A stretch of 64,000 nucleotides of DNA from NCBI RefSeq assembly GCF_026339955.1, contig NZ_JAPEPW010000001.1, forward strand, positions 496,001-560,000. The letters run 5' to 3'. The notes under the pieces are model-generated. The model ran no database searches. It was not told the origin of the DNA and was given only the letters and a program-made list of their open reading frames with translations. Below are positions 17,759-25,660 of the stretch, in pieces. Numbering within the stretch: the stretch's first letter is position 1; every line of letters starts with the position of its first letter. A program made the translations under genes and the position numbers. This stretch comes from Streptomyces sp. NBC_01549. Its GTDB lineage: Bacteria > Actinomycetota > Actinomycetes > Streptomycetales > Streptomycetaceae.

Positions 17759-19429
17759 CCCGGATCCACCGGCTTGATTGTGGTGTGATCGGTTCGGGGT
17801 CGTGCAGGGCGTGTCGGGGCTGAGTTGCGGATTCGGGCGTGGGGTGGCCGCTGGTCTGCCCAGCCTTTCCACTTTTCCGCAGTTCTCGGGCCCTTTCGGG
17901 CAGGTCGGTCGGGGAGTGTCAGGGGGCTGGTGGCGCGTGCACGATGCTGAAGAGCTGGGTGAAGTCCGTGCTCCAGGGCCAGCGTTCGGGCAGGTGCAGG
18001 GTGAGGCGGCGGGCGGAGCGGGCCAGGCGGGCGGGCACGTTGATCAGGTGGTCACGGATGGTGGCGGTGGTCGCTCTGGCATGGAACGTGCCGGCCAGTG
18101 CGCCGGCGGCGCGGGTCAGGTTGTGCGCCAGGGCGGCCTGGGCGAGCCACGCGGCATTGGCCTGGAAATGCCCGGAGGGTGCGTGGGCGAAGGCGCTGTT
18201 CTTGACATCCGCGATCACCTGCTCGACGACAGCGTGCCGTCGGTGATCACGCTCGGCATCGTTCAAGGAGAGCGGGGAGTCGGTGAACGCGGCGTGGTTG
18301 CGCCAGGTGTCAAACAGCGTGCCCTGTCCGGCGGGGACGGTGCCAGTGTTCAGGCGTTTGACGCGGCGCACGATCAGACGGGCGGTGACCTGCTGCTTCT
18401 TCGGCTTGGAAGTGAAGGCGGTGTAGCCGGTCTCGGCTATCTCGGCGTCGGAGATCCAGCACTGGCCCTCCTCGTCCCAGACCGCCTTGGGGTACTTGAT
18501 CGGCATCCAGGCGTCCTCATCGATGCGGGCGATGGCGGCCTTGACGGAAGCGTTCATCCGCACGGTGATGGAGAACCGCGCGCCCAGCGCCCGGCAGGAG
18601 TTGACGACATCGGCGCCGTAGAACGCCGAGTCCGCGCGCATCACCAGCAGGCCATTCGCGCCGCAGGCGCGGGCGGTGCGGATGGTCTCGGCGACGAACG
18701 CTGCCGCCCCGCGCGCGGAGTTCGATGGTCCCTTGCGCAGCCTCGTGGCGGCGATCACCGGGGCGGCCAGGGGTGTGGAGACGATGCCGAGCAGCGCGTT
18801 CAGGCCCTTGACCTTGCTGTATCCGTAACCGGTGCCCTGCTTGGCGTAGCCGTAGGTGCGGCGGATGGTGTCATCGATGTCCACGTAGGCGACCTGGTCC
18901 GCGCCGGGCAGCAGCGGGGCGTGACGGGCCAGTTCGGGAAGGAACCGGCGGGCCACGGCGTGCAATTGCTTCACATGCCCGTGCGTGAAGGAACGCAGAA
19001 ACGACCCCAGCGTGGACGGGGCCCGCACACCGGAGAACAGGCGGCCCATCGCGCCGTGCCGTAGCCGGTGCATGTCATCGATGCTGTCGGCGCCCGCGAC
19101 CATGCCGCCCACCAGCGACATCACTTTCGCTGTGGGGAAGGCACCGGTGCCGTCCTTCGAGGCCGGCAGACGGATGTACTCCCCGACCAGTGCGGGCAGA
19201 CCGCACCGCTCGGCCAACCGCACCACCGGCTCCAGGCCGCCGTACGCGATTAGGTTCGGGTCGTCGAACGCGGATGAGACCGCCGCTGCGGCATGGGAAG
19301 ATTGCATCTCGGAAGTGCCTTGCTGATCGTGCCTGATGTGGTCCTAGAGAAACCCCATCATCGCAGGTCACAAGGCACTTCTTCGTTCCCCGAGAAACTG
19401 TCCACAGACATCAAGCCGGTGGATCCAGG
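17759..19429 (-). mobile_element. IS1380-family insertion sequence, intact
   Basis: Twenty-base terminal inverted repeats with one mismatch (left CCCGGATCCACCGGCTTGAT at 17759-17778, its near complement at 19410-19429) enclose one transposase gene. A 5-bp direct repeat TTCAG borders both ends (17754-17758 and 19430-19434), the expected target duplication. Length 1671 bp. The intact repeats and open transposase suggest a recent insertion. Confidence 0.9.
17919..19307 (-). CDS. IS1380-family transposase
   Basis: 462 residues, full length for IS1380. Acidic residues of the DDE core are visible in YVDIDDTIRRTYGYAKQG (about 140), LLVMRADSAFYG (about 220) and the late EQVIADVKN block (about 385). 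No frame interruption. It lies on the minus strand inside the intact element at 17759-19429. Confidence 0.93.
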   Translation of the reverse strand: MQSSHAAAAVSSAFDDPNLIAYGGLEPVVRLAERCGLPALVGEYIRLPASKDGTGAFPTAKVMSLVGGMVAGADSIDDMHRLRHGAMGRLFSGVRAPSTLGSFLRSFTHGHVKQLHAVARRFLPELARHAPLLPGADQVAYVDIDDTIRRTYGYAKQGTGYGYSKVKGLNALLGIVSTPLAAPVIAATRLRKGPSNSARGAAAFVAETIRTARACGANGLLVMRADSAFYGADVVNSCRALGARFSITVRMNASVKAAIARIDEDAWMPIKYPKAVWDEEGQCWISDAEIAETGYTAFTSKPKKQQVTARLIVRRVKRLNTGTVPAGQGTLFDTWRNHAAFTDSPLSLNDAERDHRRHAVVEQVIADVKNSAFAHAPSGHFQANAAWLAQAALAHNLTRAAGALAGTFHARATTATIRDHLINVPARLARSARRLTLHLPERWPWSTDFTQLFSIVHAPPAP

Positions 19430-19652
19430 TTCAGGCAGACTGCTGGTACAGGTCGCGGGTGCCTAGGGCGAGATCCTCGACCATGCCCGGTGTATGAGCA
19501 TCCTCTACGCATCCCCTACACCTCTCGGAGGATCAGGGATCACCCCTGCGGGTGATTCCCACGAGGCTCGAAGGTCGCTAACCTTTCAGGCAGCGAAATA
19601 CCCCCCTAGGTAACTTGGGTAACTCGCGCCGCTCCCTTCTACGGAAGGCGAG

Positions 19653-19707
19653 TGCCGCACAGGGGGTTCATCTGCGGGTGAGCCTCCCTGTGCGGTATTC
19701 GCCGCAC
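19653..19707 (+). promoter_or_regulatory. Alternative-hairpin leader of the 19728 gene
   Basis: TGCCGCACAGGG (19653-19664) can pair with CCCTGTGCGGTA (19686-19697, one G-T pair). Alternatively GTGCGG (19690-19695) can pair with CCGCAC (19702-19707), forming a hairpin directly before the AGGGAG ribosome-binding site. The two structures exclude each other, the layout of an attenuator or translational switch. No ligand or leader peptide identified. Confidence 0.45.
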
Positions 19708-19727
19708 ACTGTAAAAGGGAGAAAAGA

Positions 19728-20039
19728 ATGAAGATGAAAGAAGCTGTTAGGCGACTCCTAGGATTGGGTCGCGATTGCAGTCACAGCGATGAAAACTCAA
19801 GAGAGAATAGCGAACCTGCGAGTGTGCCAGCCCCGAATAATAGGGGTGGTTCGATTCGTCGAAGGTTCAAGATTGGGACCGCCGTGAGTGGCGTGATTTT
19901 GGCGCTCACTCTCATTAAGGTACTGAGCGGCACCCTAGTCGAGTTGGAACGAATTCACGATCTTGGCGGCCTATGCTCGCTAGACGTGGTGCGTGTCACT
20001 GGTACAGTTTATGAAGTTCTATGCCCCTCTTCCGACTGA
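19728..20039 (+). CDS. Small membrane protein of unknown function
   Basis: 103 residues from ATG 19728, with AGGGAG eight bases upstream. The N-terminus is basic and Ser/Asn rich; a single hydrophobic segment (IGTAVSGVILALTLIKVL, about 48-65) follows an RRRFK cluster, giving a probable one-pass topology with a short C-terminal tail holding two cysteines (GGLCSLD, VLCPSSD). Base composition is clearly lower in GC than the region, consistent with transfer. It is flanked by a hairpin leader and a T-run terminator. Not recognised. Confidence 0.55.
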   Translation: MKMKEAVRRLLGLGRDCSHSDENSRENSEPASVPAPNNRGGSIRRRFKIGTAVSGVILALTLIKVLSGTLVELERIHDLGGLCSLDVVRVTGTVYEVLCPSSD

Positions 20040-20149
20040 TTAAAGCTTAAGTAAGACGCATCGTACGCCTATAGGATTGATTCGCACTACGCTCTGGACT
20101 GATCACCCAGAGCTATGTAGAACCTGGCTAGAGTTCTTATGGAAATTTT

Positions 20150-20181
20150 GCGGTCCGGCATATGGCTGGACCGCCTTTTTT
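20150..20181 (+). terminator. Rho-independent terminator
   Basis: GCGGTCC and GGACCGC form a 7-bp stem around an 11-base loop, followed by six T residues. This classical form is unusual in Streptomyces and fits the foreign look of the gene at 19728, which it follows by 110 bp. Confidence 0.7.
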
Positions 20182-20325
20182 ATGCCAGTGGAAATGCCCC
20201 AACGGGATCGGGCGCGGCTGCTCCCGTCTCGGCGAGGATCGCGGCGGTCTCGGCCTTCACGGCGGTGTCGTCCCACTCGGGTACAGGATCTTGACCTTCG
20301 TGTACGGGGTTGTTGGTGTCAGGTG

Positions 20326-20342
20326 TTGGTGTCAGACACCAA
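20326..20342. promoter_or_regulatory. Perfect palindrome, operator-like
   Basis: TTGGTGTC-A-GACACCAA, with another direct copy of TTGGTGTC at 20313-20320. It overlaps the 3' end of the gene at 20332-20688, so it would act on something reading leftwards or rightwards from here; no promoter is obvious. The rest of 20182-20325 shows only a weak antisense frame and no supported gene. Confidence 0.3.
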
Positions 20343-20688
20343 CGGGGGACTTGACAGGACTCTGCCGCTCGACCCGCTGAACAATGCGGCTGGCCAGATC
20401 CATGAGGTTGGTAATCGAGGGGGCTTCGACGATCATCAGTCTGTCCGCTCGCCCGCTGCCGTTCGCGAAGCCGCACCCACTTTGGCGAACCAGGGAAGTG
20501 AGCCAATGGACTGTGGGGCGCTCAGCAGCGAAGAAGACCACTGGACGGTCTGACCAGGAGTGATCGGAGTAGTGGCTACGGCAGCTCGCTGAGGTGAAGC
20601 ACCCGACCGACGTCAGAGCGTACGACAGCCCTGCCACCCCGAGTTCGAGAGCGTCAAGGGGCGATCCGTCCTCGGCATTCTCACTCAC
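20332..20688 (-). CDS. Hypothetical protein (second gene of a two-gene unit)
   Basis: 118 residues starting MSENAEDGSPLDALELGVAG. Mixed composition with four cysteines and a central SHYSDHSWSDRPVVFFAAERP segment; no signal peptide or transmembrane helix. The start overlaps the stop of the gene at 20685-21005 (ATGA), which supports both frames. Lower GC than the core genes. Function not recognised; a phage- or element-borne accessory gene is likely. Confidence 0.55.
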   Translation of the reverse strand: MSENAEDGSPLDALELGVAGLSYALTSVGCFTSASCRSHYSDHSWSDRPVVFFAAERPTVHWLTSLVRQSGCGFANGSGRADRLMIVEAPSITNLMDLASRIVQRVERQSPVKSPVGV

Positions 20689-21005
20689 GAGTCGAACAAG
20701 CTCGCTGTCTGGGTGCTTTGCAGCGTAGCCGGCTGGCAGGTAGTCGAGTTCCCCACCTCAATAGCCTTGGCTATGGCCTCGAACTCGGCCTGGGTCTGGC
20801 TTGCCTGATCTACGAGGCTGACAAGGCGCTTCTCCTCATCGATCATCTTGACGGCTTCCTCGTGGCTCACCTCCCCGATGGTCCAGACGTCGCGGAAGTA
20901 GCCATAGCCCTCTTCGTCTACGTCCTCCTCGTCGGGCAGTCCCATGGCCAAGTCCGTAGGAAACGTAGGGTCAACGTCCATGTCGACGGTGGGAATCACG
21001 GGCAA
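20685..21005 (-). CDS. Hypothetical acidic protein (first gene of a two-gene unit)
   Basis: 106 residues from 21005 (GTG in the reverse frame), very acidic in the first half (DEEDVDEEGYGYFRD) and helical after it (HEEAVKMIDEEKRLVSLVDQ). No known motif. It overlaps the next gene by four bases. Base composition is atypical for the chromosome, as for its neighbours between 19.7 and 21 kb. Confidence 0.5.
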   Translation of the reverse strand: MPVIPTVDMDVDPTFPTDLAMGLPDEEDVDEEGYGYFRDVWTIGEVSHEEAVKMIDEEKRLVSLVDQASQTQAEFEAIAKAIEVGNSTTCQPATLQSTQTASLFDS

Positions 21006-21350
21006 CTCCTACTTGGTTGACCAGCCAGACACACCGTACGTTCCCCACCCTCAGCAACCCCAGACCTCCCCAGCTCCCATCCCGTCCGCCGTCGACCCAC
21101 ACACCGTGGAGCGGGCGTGGTTCCTGGCGTCCAGGTGGAGCGCGCTACTGTACGAACGACCTGGACGCCAGGGGCCGCATCTGCTCGGCTCTGCCTGGGT
21201 CGATGGTGGACGGGATGGGAGCACCCCGCGCACGCCACTACGGACTCGCAGTCGGAAGCGGCGCCCTCTCCACCCCGGTGTCGGCCGATCCTCCGCCGGA
21301 GGCACTGTCTTGACCGCAGCCCACGTTCTGCGGTGATCGCCTCATGGCCG
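21006..21350. other. Gene-free stretch with a strong inverted repeat
   Basis: No supported gene in 345 bp. It contains perfect 14-base inverted arms, CCTGGCGTCCAGGT at 21123-21136 and its complement at 21159-21172, around 22 bases. This may be an operator, a terminator between convergent units or a mobile-element relic; no T-run follows. Confidence 0.4.
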
Positions 21351-21746
21351 CTAGCCTCGTGTCAGGGTCTTGACCTCCGGAGGCAGGCTGCCACCGGGTT
21401 GGACGGCGAGGAGCATGACCTCGTCCGAGGTGTACCCCATCGCGATGGCGATACGTGGATTCAAGCCGTCGACGGCATAGGCCGTGGTTGGTTCGGGCCC
21501 TGCGGCATTGTCGTTGTGGCCCGGTGTGTCATCGCAGGGCGGGAACTCGGCGGGGCCGAGTGCTTTGCCTACGGTGAAGTCGACGTTGGCCACCTGCGTA
21601 TAGGTGCGGCCCCCGTACATGGCAGCGATCGCGCATGACCCTTCGTCCTCCCCGCCACCGCCCTGCGTTGAACAGGCGGTTGTCAGCGCGGCCACGACCA
21701 TGACCATGCCCGAGTACAACGGCAGCCGCCGCGACCGCGTGGACAT
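21351..21746 (-). CDS. Lipoprotein of unknown function (DUF6281-like)
   Basis: 131 residues from ATG 21746. A basic start (MSTRSRRL) and hydrophobic core end in LTTACSTQGGGG, a lipobox with the acylated Cys near residue 24. The mature part has CAIAAMYGGRTYTQVANVDF and FPPCDDTP, as I remember for DUF6281 lipoproteins of Streptomyces. It would be anchored to the outer face of the membrane. The IS5-type element beginning at 21785 has inserted just upstream, probably within or close to its promoter. Confidence 0.7.
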   Translation of the reverse strand: MSTRSRRLPLYSGMVMVVAALTTACSTQGGGGEDEGSCAIAAMYGGRTYTQVANVDFTVGKALGPAEFPPCDDTPGHNDNAAGPEPTTAYAVDGLNPRIAIAMGYTSDEVMLLAVQPGGSLPPEVKTLTRG

Positions 21747-21865
21747 GTCGGCGTCGCGGCGGCGTGAAATTCTGATTCGCATCAGTGAGGTTTTCTCAGC
21801 GTTGAGCACCTCCGATCTCGCCTGCAGAGGAGGATCGGGCAAGGGCGGCGGTCTACGCTCGCGCT

Positions 21866-22261
21866 ATGACGATCACGTATGAGTGGCGGGGAGACTTCGA
21901 CAACGCAGCCGTCAATGCGCTGCATGCAGCGGGTTTCAACCATCAGGCCCTGGAAGTCGACTGGCTGACCCGGGTGCAACGCCACAGCCTCGGCTGGGTC
22001 TGTGCACGGCATGACGGCAACCTCATCGGCTTTGTCAACGTCGTGTGGGACGGCGGTGTTCACGCGTTCGTCCTGGACACCGTGGTCGCAGAGAGCTACC
22101 GCCGCTCGGGGGCCGGAGCCGAACTCATCGCGGAGGCCACCCGGCAAGCCCGGGAAGGCGGATGCGAATGGCTGCACGTCGACTTCGAGGACGATCTGCG
22201 GTCGTTCTACTTCGACGCCTGCGGGTTCCAGCCGACGACCGCGGGTCTCATCGCGCTCTGA
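21866..22261 (+). CDS. GNAT-family N-acetyltransferase, IS passenger
   Basis: 131 residues from ATG 21866. The acetyl-CoA site is visible as V(V)AESYRRSGAGAELIAEA (about 71-88, the R/Q-x-x-G-x-G/A motif) after the VLDTVV strand, and the C-terminal F-Y-F-D-A-C-G-F motif closes the fold. Small GNATs of this size modify small molecules or peptides; the substrate is unknown. The gene lies between the left inverted repeat and the transposase gene of the element at 21785-24704, so it moves with it. Confidence 0.85.
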   Translation: MTITYEWRGDFDNAAVNALHAAGFNHQALEVDWLTRVQRHSLGWVCARHDGNLIGFVNVVWDGGVHAFVLDTVVAESYRRSGAGAELIAEATRQAREGGCEWLHVDFEDDLRSFYFDACGFQPTTAGLIAL

Positions 22262-22750
22262 GCCGACCTCGCCGCGTGGTGCCCCCGGCCATGGACAGCC
22301 GTGAAGCCCCTGGTAGGACAGGTCTCACCACAAGATCATGTCTGCTGAACCAGAGGCTTCACGTTGGTCACCTATGTTGCCACGCTCGACGTCCCACGCC
22401 ACGCCGTCGAGTTCCTCGCCCGGCTGCTGTCCGCCCACCGGCGGCGGATCGGTACACCGAAGGGCTCTCGCGCGCTCGGGCCGTTCCGGCAGGCGGTGCT
22501 GGTACTGCGCTGGTTCCGCGAGCGCGGCTGCGTGCACTGCCTGGCCCGCGACGCGGGCGTCTCCCAGGCCACCGGCTACCGCTACCTGCACGAAGGCATC
22601 GACGTCCTCTCCGACCAGGCCCCCGACCTGCACGAAGTCCTCGCTCGCTGCCGACGCGAGGGCATGACACACGTGATCCTGGACGGCACGCTGATCGAGT
22701 CCGACCGCCTCGCCGGCGTCCGGGACAACGGGAACGACCTGTGGTTCAGT

Positions 22751-24255
22751 CACGGCAGCTGTAGTTCGTGACTCGTGAGGTTCCTGTCATGCGATGGCCA
22801 CTGCTGTGACGTTGTTCCAGCGGCGGTGGCAGGCCGTCGCGCGATGCTGGTGTCGGCGACGCCAGTTCGACCAGCGCAGGGCGTGTGCCGGATCGGTGTC
22901 CTGGCGGGGCCTTGGCAGGGCGAAGACCCGCAATAGCGCGAGGAGTTCGCGCGGGCTGACGGGCACCATGGCCAACTCGTCGTCGGAGTTGGCGGGGTGG
23001 GCGCGTTGCCGCTCGTGGAGGGCGCCGACGGCCAGAAGTGCGTAGGCGATCATTGACATGAGGCTCCAGCGGTGCCAGGACGTCCAGCAGGTGACCTGGC
23101 CGGTGTCGAGGTGGGCCAGGCCCTTGGCTCCCTGGAAGTCCTCCTCGACCCGCCACCTGCGGCAGACCGCGCTGACCAGCACCGATATCGGCTGCGGGTC
23201 GGGGTGCCAGGTCCGGTAGAAGGAAAGGGTGCCGGTGCGGCGGTGGCGTCGGACCAGGACCTGGCTGTGCCCGGCGGCCTGTCCGGGCGGCGCATCGTCG
23301 GGGTTCACGTCGATCATCGCCCAGTCGTAGAGCCGCTCGGCCTTGGTGCCATGGCCGGTCCTCAGCCGCATCCAGGCCCGCTTCGGCACCCGCTCCAGCA
23401 GCGCGGTGACCTTCTTCTTCCCGGCGCCCGGGGTGGTGACCCGGTGGCTGGTGGGTACCGCGATCGCGTAGCCGTAGCCCAGCGCACGGATCCGCGCACG
23501 CAACTCCCGTCCACCGTAGACCTCGTCGGCGGCCACCCACGCGGTGTGCACCCCCGAGGCGTGGGCGTCCTCCAGCATGTCGCCGGCCAGTTGCGGCTTG
23601 GTGGCGAACACCCTCTCGTCGGGCACCCCGACCAGCTCACGGCGCTCGTCGTCCGCCGCCCATGCCTCGCCCAGGTACAGCCGACGGTCGACCAGCGCGT
23701 GCCCCTCGGCACTCACGTAGGAGAGGTGTACCGCGACCTGGCACAGCCCGATCCCGCCCAGCGCCCCGGAGTACTGCCGGGCCGCGCCGACCGCGTCGAG
23801 GGACGACTTCTCATCGCCCGTCTCGTCCACCACCAACATCACCTCCCTCTCGCCGAGTTGCTCCACCGTCCAGGCCGCGACCGACCGGCGGACTGCCTCG
23901 GTGTCGAAGCGGGCCCTCGACAAGAAGTGCTGCAGGACATGCGGACCGCTGTGGCCGATCGCCTCGGCCAACGACCAGCAGTTCGCCGATTCCTTGACCA
24001 TCAGCAGCCCAGAGACCATGTTCCGGCAGGTCAGCCGGGTCTCCCGGCGCGGGAAGCAGCTCGCGAACCGGCCCATCAACCCCTCGAACAACCCGTCCCA
24101 CCCGGCGTGTACTACCGTGGCCTGCGCGGCCACCGCTTCTTGATTCTTCGTCACACAAGATCACGATGCCGGTGGCCGTACCCCTGCCGCAGGCACCCCA
24201 CCCACCACGCTGGCCAGCGGCGATGCCTCACGCCTCACGAACTACAGCTGCCGTG
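22751..24255 (-). mobile_element. IS701-family element nested in the IS5-type element
   Basis: Inverted ends begin CACGGCAGCTGTAGTTCGTG at 22751 and finish with the complement at 24255. The same five bases TCAGT stand on both sides (22746-22750, 24256-24260). The element is 1505 bp with a single intact transposase. Confidence 0.82.
22787..24154 (-). CDS. IS701-family transposase
   Basis: 455 residues, full length. Family blocks include SGLLMVKESANCWSLAEAIG (about 48-67), MLVVDETGDEKS (catalytic Asp, about 105), WVAADEVYGG (about 203) and RWRVEEDFQGAKG (about 333). No frame damage, so it may still be active. It is carried by the element at 22751-24255. Confidence 0.92.
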   Translation of the reverse strand: MTKNQEAVAAQATVVHAGWDGLFEGLMGRFASCFPRRETRLTCRNMVSGLLMVKESANCWSLAEAIGHSGPHVLQHFLSRARFDTEAVRRSVAAWTVEQLGEREVMLVVDETGDEKSSLDAVGAARQYSGALGGIGLCQVAVHLSYVSAEGHALVDRRLYLGEAWAADDERRELVGVPDERVFATKPQLAGDMLEDAHASGVHTAWVAADEVYGGRELRARIRALGYGYAIAVPTSHRVTTPGAGKKKVTALLERVPKRAWMRLRTGHGTKAERLYDWAMIDVNPDDAPPGQAAGHSQVLVRRHRRTGTLSFYRTWHPDPQPISVLVSAVCRRWRVEEDFQGAKGLAHLDTGQVTCWTSWHRWSLMSMIAYALLAVGALHERQRAHPANSDDELAMVPVSPRELLALLRVFALPRPRQDTDPAHALRWSNWRRRHQHRATACHRRWNNVTAVAIA

Positions 24256-24762
24256 TCAGTCAGAAACACAAGGCGTTCGGCGGGAACATCCAGTTCCTGT
24301 CCGGCCCGGACGGCACCCCGCTGTGGGTCTCCGACGTCGAACCCGGTTCCACCCCCGACATCACCGCCGCCCGCATCCACGTCCTGCCCGCCCTTTACAA
24401 GGCTGCGGCCGATGGCCTGCCGACCCTGGCCGACAAGGGCTACATCGGAGCCGGCATCGGCATCCGAATCCCGGTTCGCCGCCCAAAGGGCAAGTCCGAA
24501 CAGGCACTTCATGCCGACACCCGCATGCTCAACATGCTGCTACGGCATGTCCGGGCCCTCGGTGAGCGCACCGCCGCCGAGCTCAAGCAGCGATGGCGGG
24601 CTCTGCAGCACGTCACGGTTAGCCCGAGCCGGATCGGCGACATCGCCCGCGCCGCCCTCGTCCTCAACACAATCTGGAAGTGATCACCGCTGAGAAAACC
24701 TCACTCATTAGACATTTAATCGCCGCTTAAAATTTCCGTAAACACTGAAGCACTTGAGCGAA

Positions 24763-25197
24763 TCACCAGAATTCCGGCACTTGCCATCGAACGCACGTGG
24801 GACGCTTCCCTCCGGAAGCCAGGAACTCCTTGACCGCTTGACGCACAAGATCAATAGGGATTTCCGAGCGGTCTGGAAACTCAGTCGCGTTGCCCACGAT
24901 GAAATAGGAAACCTCCCCCCGCCCCTCCGGCGAACCTAGCGTTACCACGTTCCCCTCAGCATCCATGAACTCCAGGACGCCCGCTTGAAGATTGTTATCA
25001 ACCCCCACCAATAGTTCATGGTCGGGAAACCCGGAAGGCAGGGGCATCCTCTCCAAAGAATGCAATTCCGCCATATTATGGTAGGCCGGCGCCGTTAGGA
25101 GAGAGTCGATTAGCTCGTCGACATCCTCGGCACTGCAGATTATGGACCGATTTCCGGCGTGTTCCTTACGATAATAAGCCTCCACTCGGTTATGCAT
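24763..25197 (-). CDS. Imm1-family immunity protein
   Basis: 144 residues from ATG 25197. The sequence follows the Imm1 pattern: AEDVDELIDSLL near the start, FPDHELLVGVD in the middle, GEVSYFIVGNATEFPDRSEI and VDLVRQAVKEFL-like and RPTCVRWQ at the end. Imm1 proteins neutralise nucleic-acid-targeting toxins of polymorphic systems. The start overlaps the stop of the deaminase-like gene by one base (TGATG), so toxin and antidote are coupled. Lower GC than core genes. Confidence 0.85.
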   Translation of the reverse strand: MHNRVEAYYRKEHAGNRSIICSAEDVDELIDSLLTAPAYHNMAELHSLERMPLPSGFPDHELLVGVDNNLQAGVLEFMDAEGNVVTLGSPEGRGEVSYFIVGNATEFPDRSEIPIDLVRQAVKEFLASGGKRPTCVRWQVPEFW

Positions 25198-25589
25198 CAA
25201 GGCGCGCCTCCATAAGGCTGCGATTCCCAGCCACCATTTCCGTCGGGCCAGTGTGCCGTAAGCTGCCTCTTATTACCCAGAATTATACTCAGTACGTCAT
25301 CGCACCCGAGCCTCTGCTTGCATGGCCCCTCGGGATTGTTTATATGGAGATCCGCCTTCTTAATCCCGTCCCGTAGCATAAGGGCGGCAAATTTCTGTTC
25401 GGCATCGTTAGCGCGACTTGAAGTCGACCTGCCTGACAGTACGCCCGCCTTCTGAAGCCTCTTATTGACTATGCCGATCAGTTCCGCGTCAGCCTCGCCG
25501 AAACCGCCGCCGAGCCCGACGACGGCGGCCATCCGCCGGTTTGTGTGCAGCACCCGTCCGCTCACGTTGCCGTCAACTACTGCCGTCAA
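25197..25589 (-). CDS. Displaced DddA/SCP1.201-like deaminase toxin end (orphan cassette)
   Basis: 130 residues from TTG 25589; the ATG at residue 20 is an alternative start. The second half matches SCP1.201/DddA-like deaminases: DAEQKFAALMLRDGI (62-76), the strand ADLHINNPEGPCKQRLGC with Cys 90 and Cys 96, and an LTAHWPDGNGGW end. DddA has H-x-E at the first motif; here the residue is Asp 62 with Glu 64. No trafficking or RHS part remains, so this looks like the C-terminal tip of a former or donor toxin kept downstream of the main RHS gene. A terminator separates it from the upstream immunity gene. Confidence 0.75.
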   Translation of the reverse strand: MTAVVDGNVSGRVLHTNRRMAAVVGLGGGFGEADAELIGIVNKRLQKAGVLSGRSTSSRANDAEQKFAALMLRDGIKKADLHINNPEGPCKQRLGCDDVLSIILGNKRQLTAHWPDGNGGWESQPYGGAP

Positions 25590-25607
25590 ACACCTTCAGC
25601 ACGCCAC

Positions 25608-25643
25608 AGCGGCCCCGCCGGAAGAGAATCCGACGGGGCCGCT
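25608..25643. terminator. Strong hairpin between immunity gene and orphan toxin
   Basis: AGCGGCCCCG (25608-25617) pairs with CGGGGCCGCT (25634-25643), the stem extended by CGG/CCG with a one-base bulge. No T-run, as usual for Streptomyces intrinsic terminators. It would close the RHS-SUKH transcript before the orphan toxin cassette. Confidence 0.7.
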
Positions 25644-25660
25644 GCGGTGCATCGAGAAAC

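Larger units (their letters stand above)
22364..24683 (+). pseudogene. IS5-type transposase gene split by an IS701 insertion
   Basis: The N-terminal part (22364-22750, HTH segment ARDAGVSQATGYRYL and the first catalytic Asp in VILDGTLIESDR) stops at WFS. After the 1505-bp insertion the frame resumes at 24261 with QKHKAFGGN and runs to TGA 24683, including ADKGYIGAG. Removing the inserted element and one TCAGT copy restores an unbroken reading frame, so the insertion alone inactivated it. Its start is probably TTG 22364. A hairpin with 14-base arms and one mismatch (22301-22314, 22350-22363) precedes the start. Confidence 0.85.
21785..24704 (+). mobile_element. IS5-family (IS1031-type) element with acetyltransferase passenger, interrupted by an IS701 element
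   Basis: Seventeen-base perfect inverted ends (GTGAGGTTTTCTCAGCG at 21785-21801, complement at 24688-24704), flanked by TCA direct repeats (21782-21784, 24705-24707), the TNA target duplication of the IS1031 group. The ends continue imperfectly inwards. They enclose a GNAT gene and an IS5-type transposase gene. Subtracting the nested IS701 element leaves about 1.41 kb, larger than the usual ~0.9 kb, which the passenger explains. Confidence 0.75.

Noticed and set aside
19438..19650. Possible promoter or small RNA with GGATCACCCCTGCGGGTGATTCC-like repeats upstream of the 19728 gene
   Set aside because: Short inverted repeats are present but I cannot define a promoter or RNA boundary; only the two competing hairpins nearer the gene are reported.
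20180..20506. Antisense frame ending in DPVPEWDDTAVKAETAAILA
   Set aside because: The end looks protein-like, but the frame overlaps a better supported gene and has no start; too weak to call.
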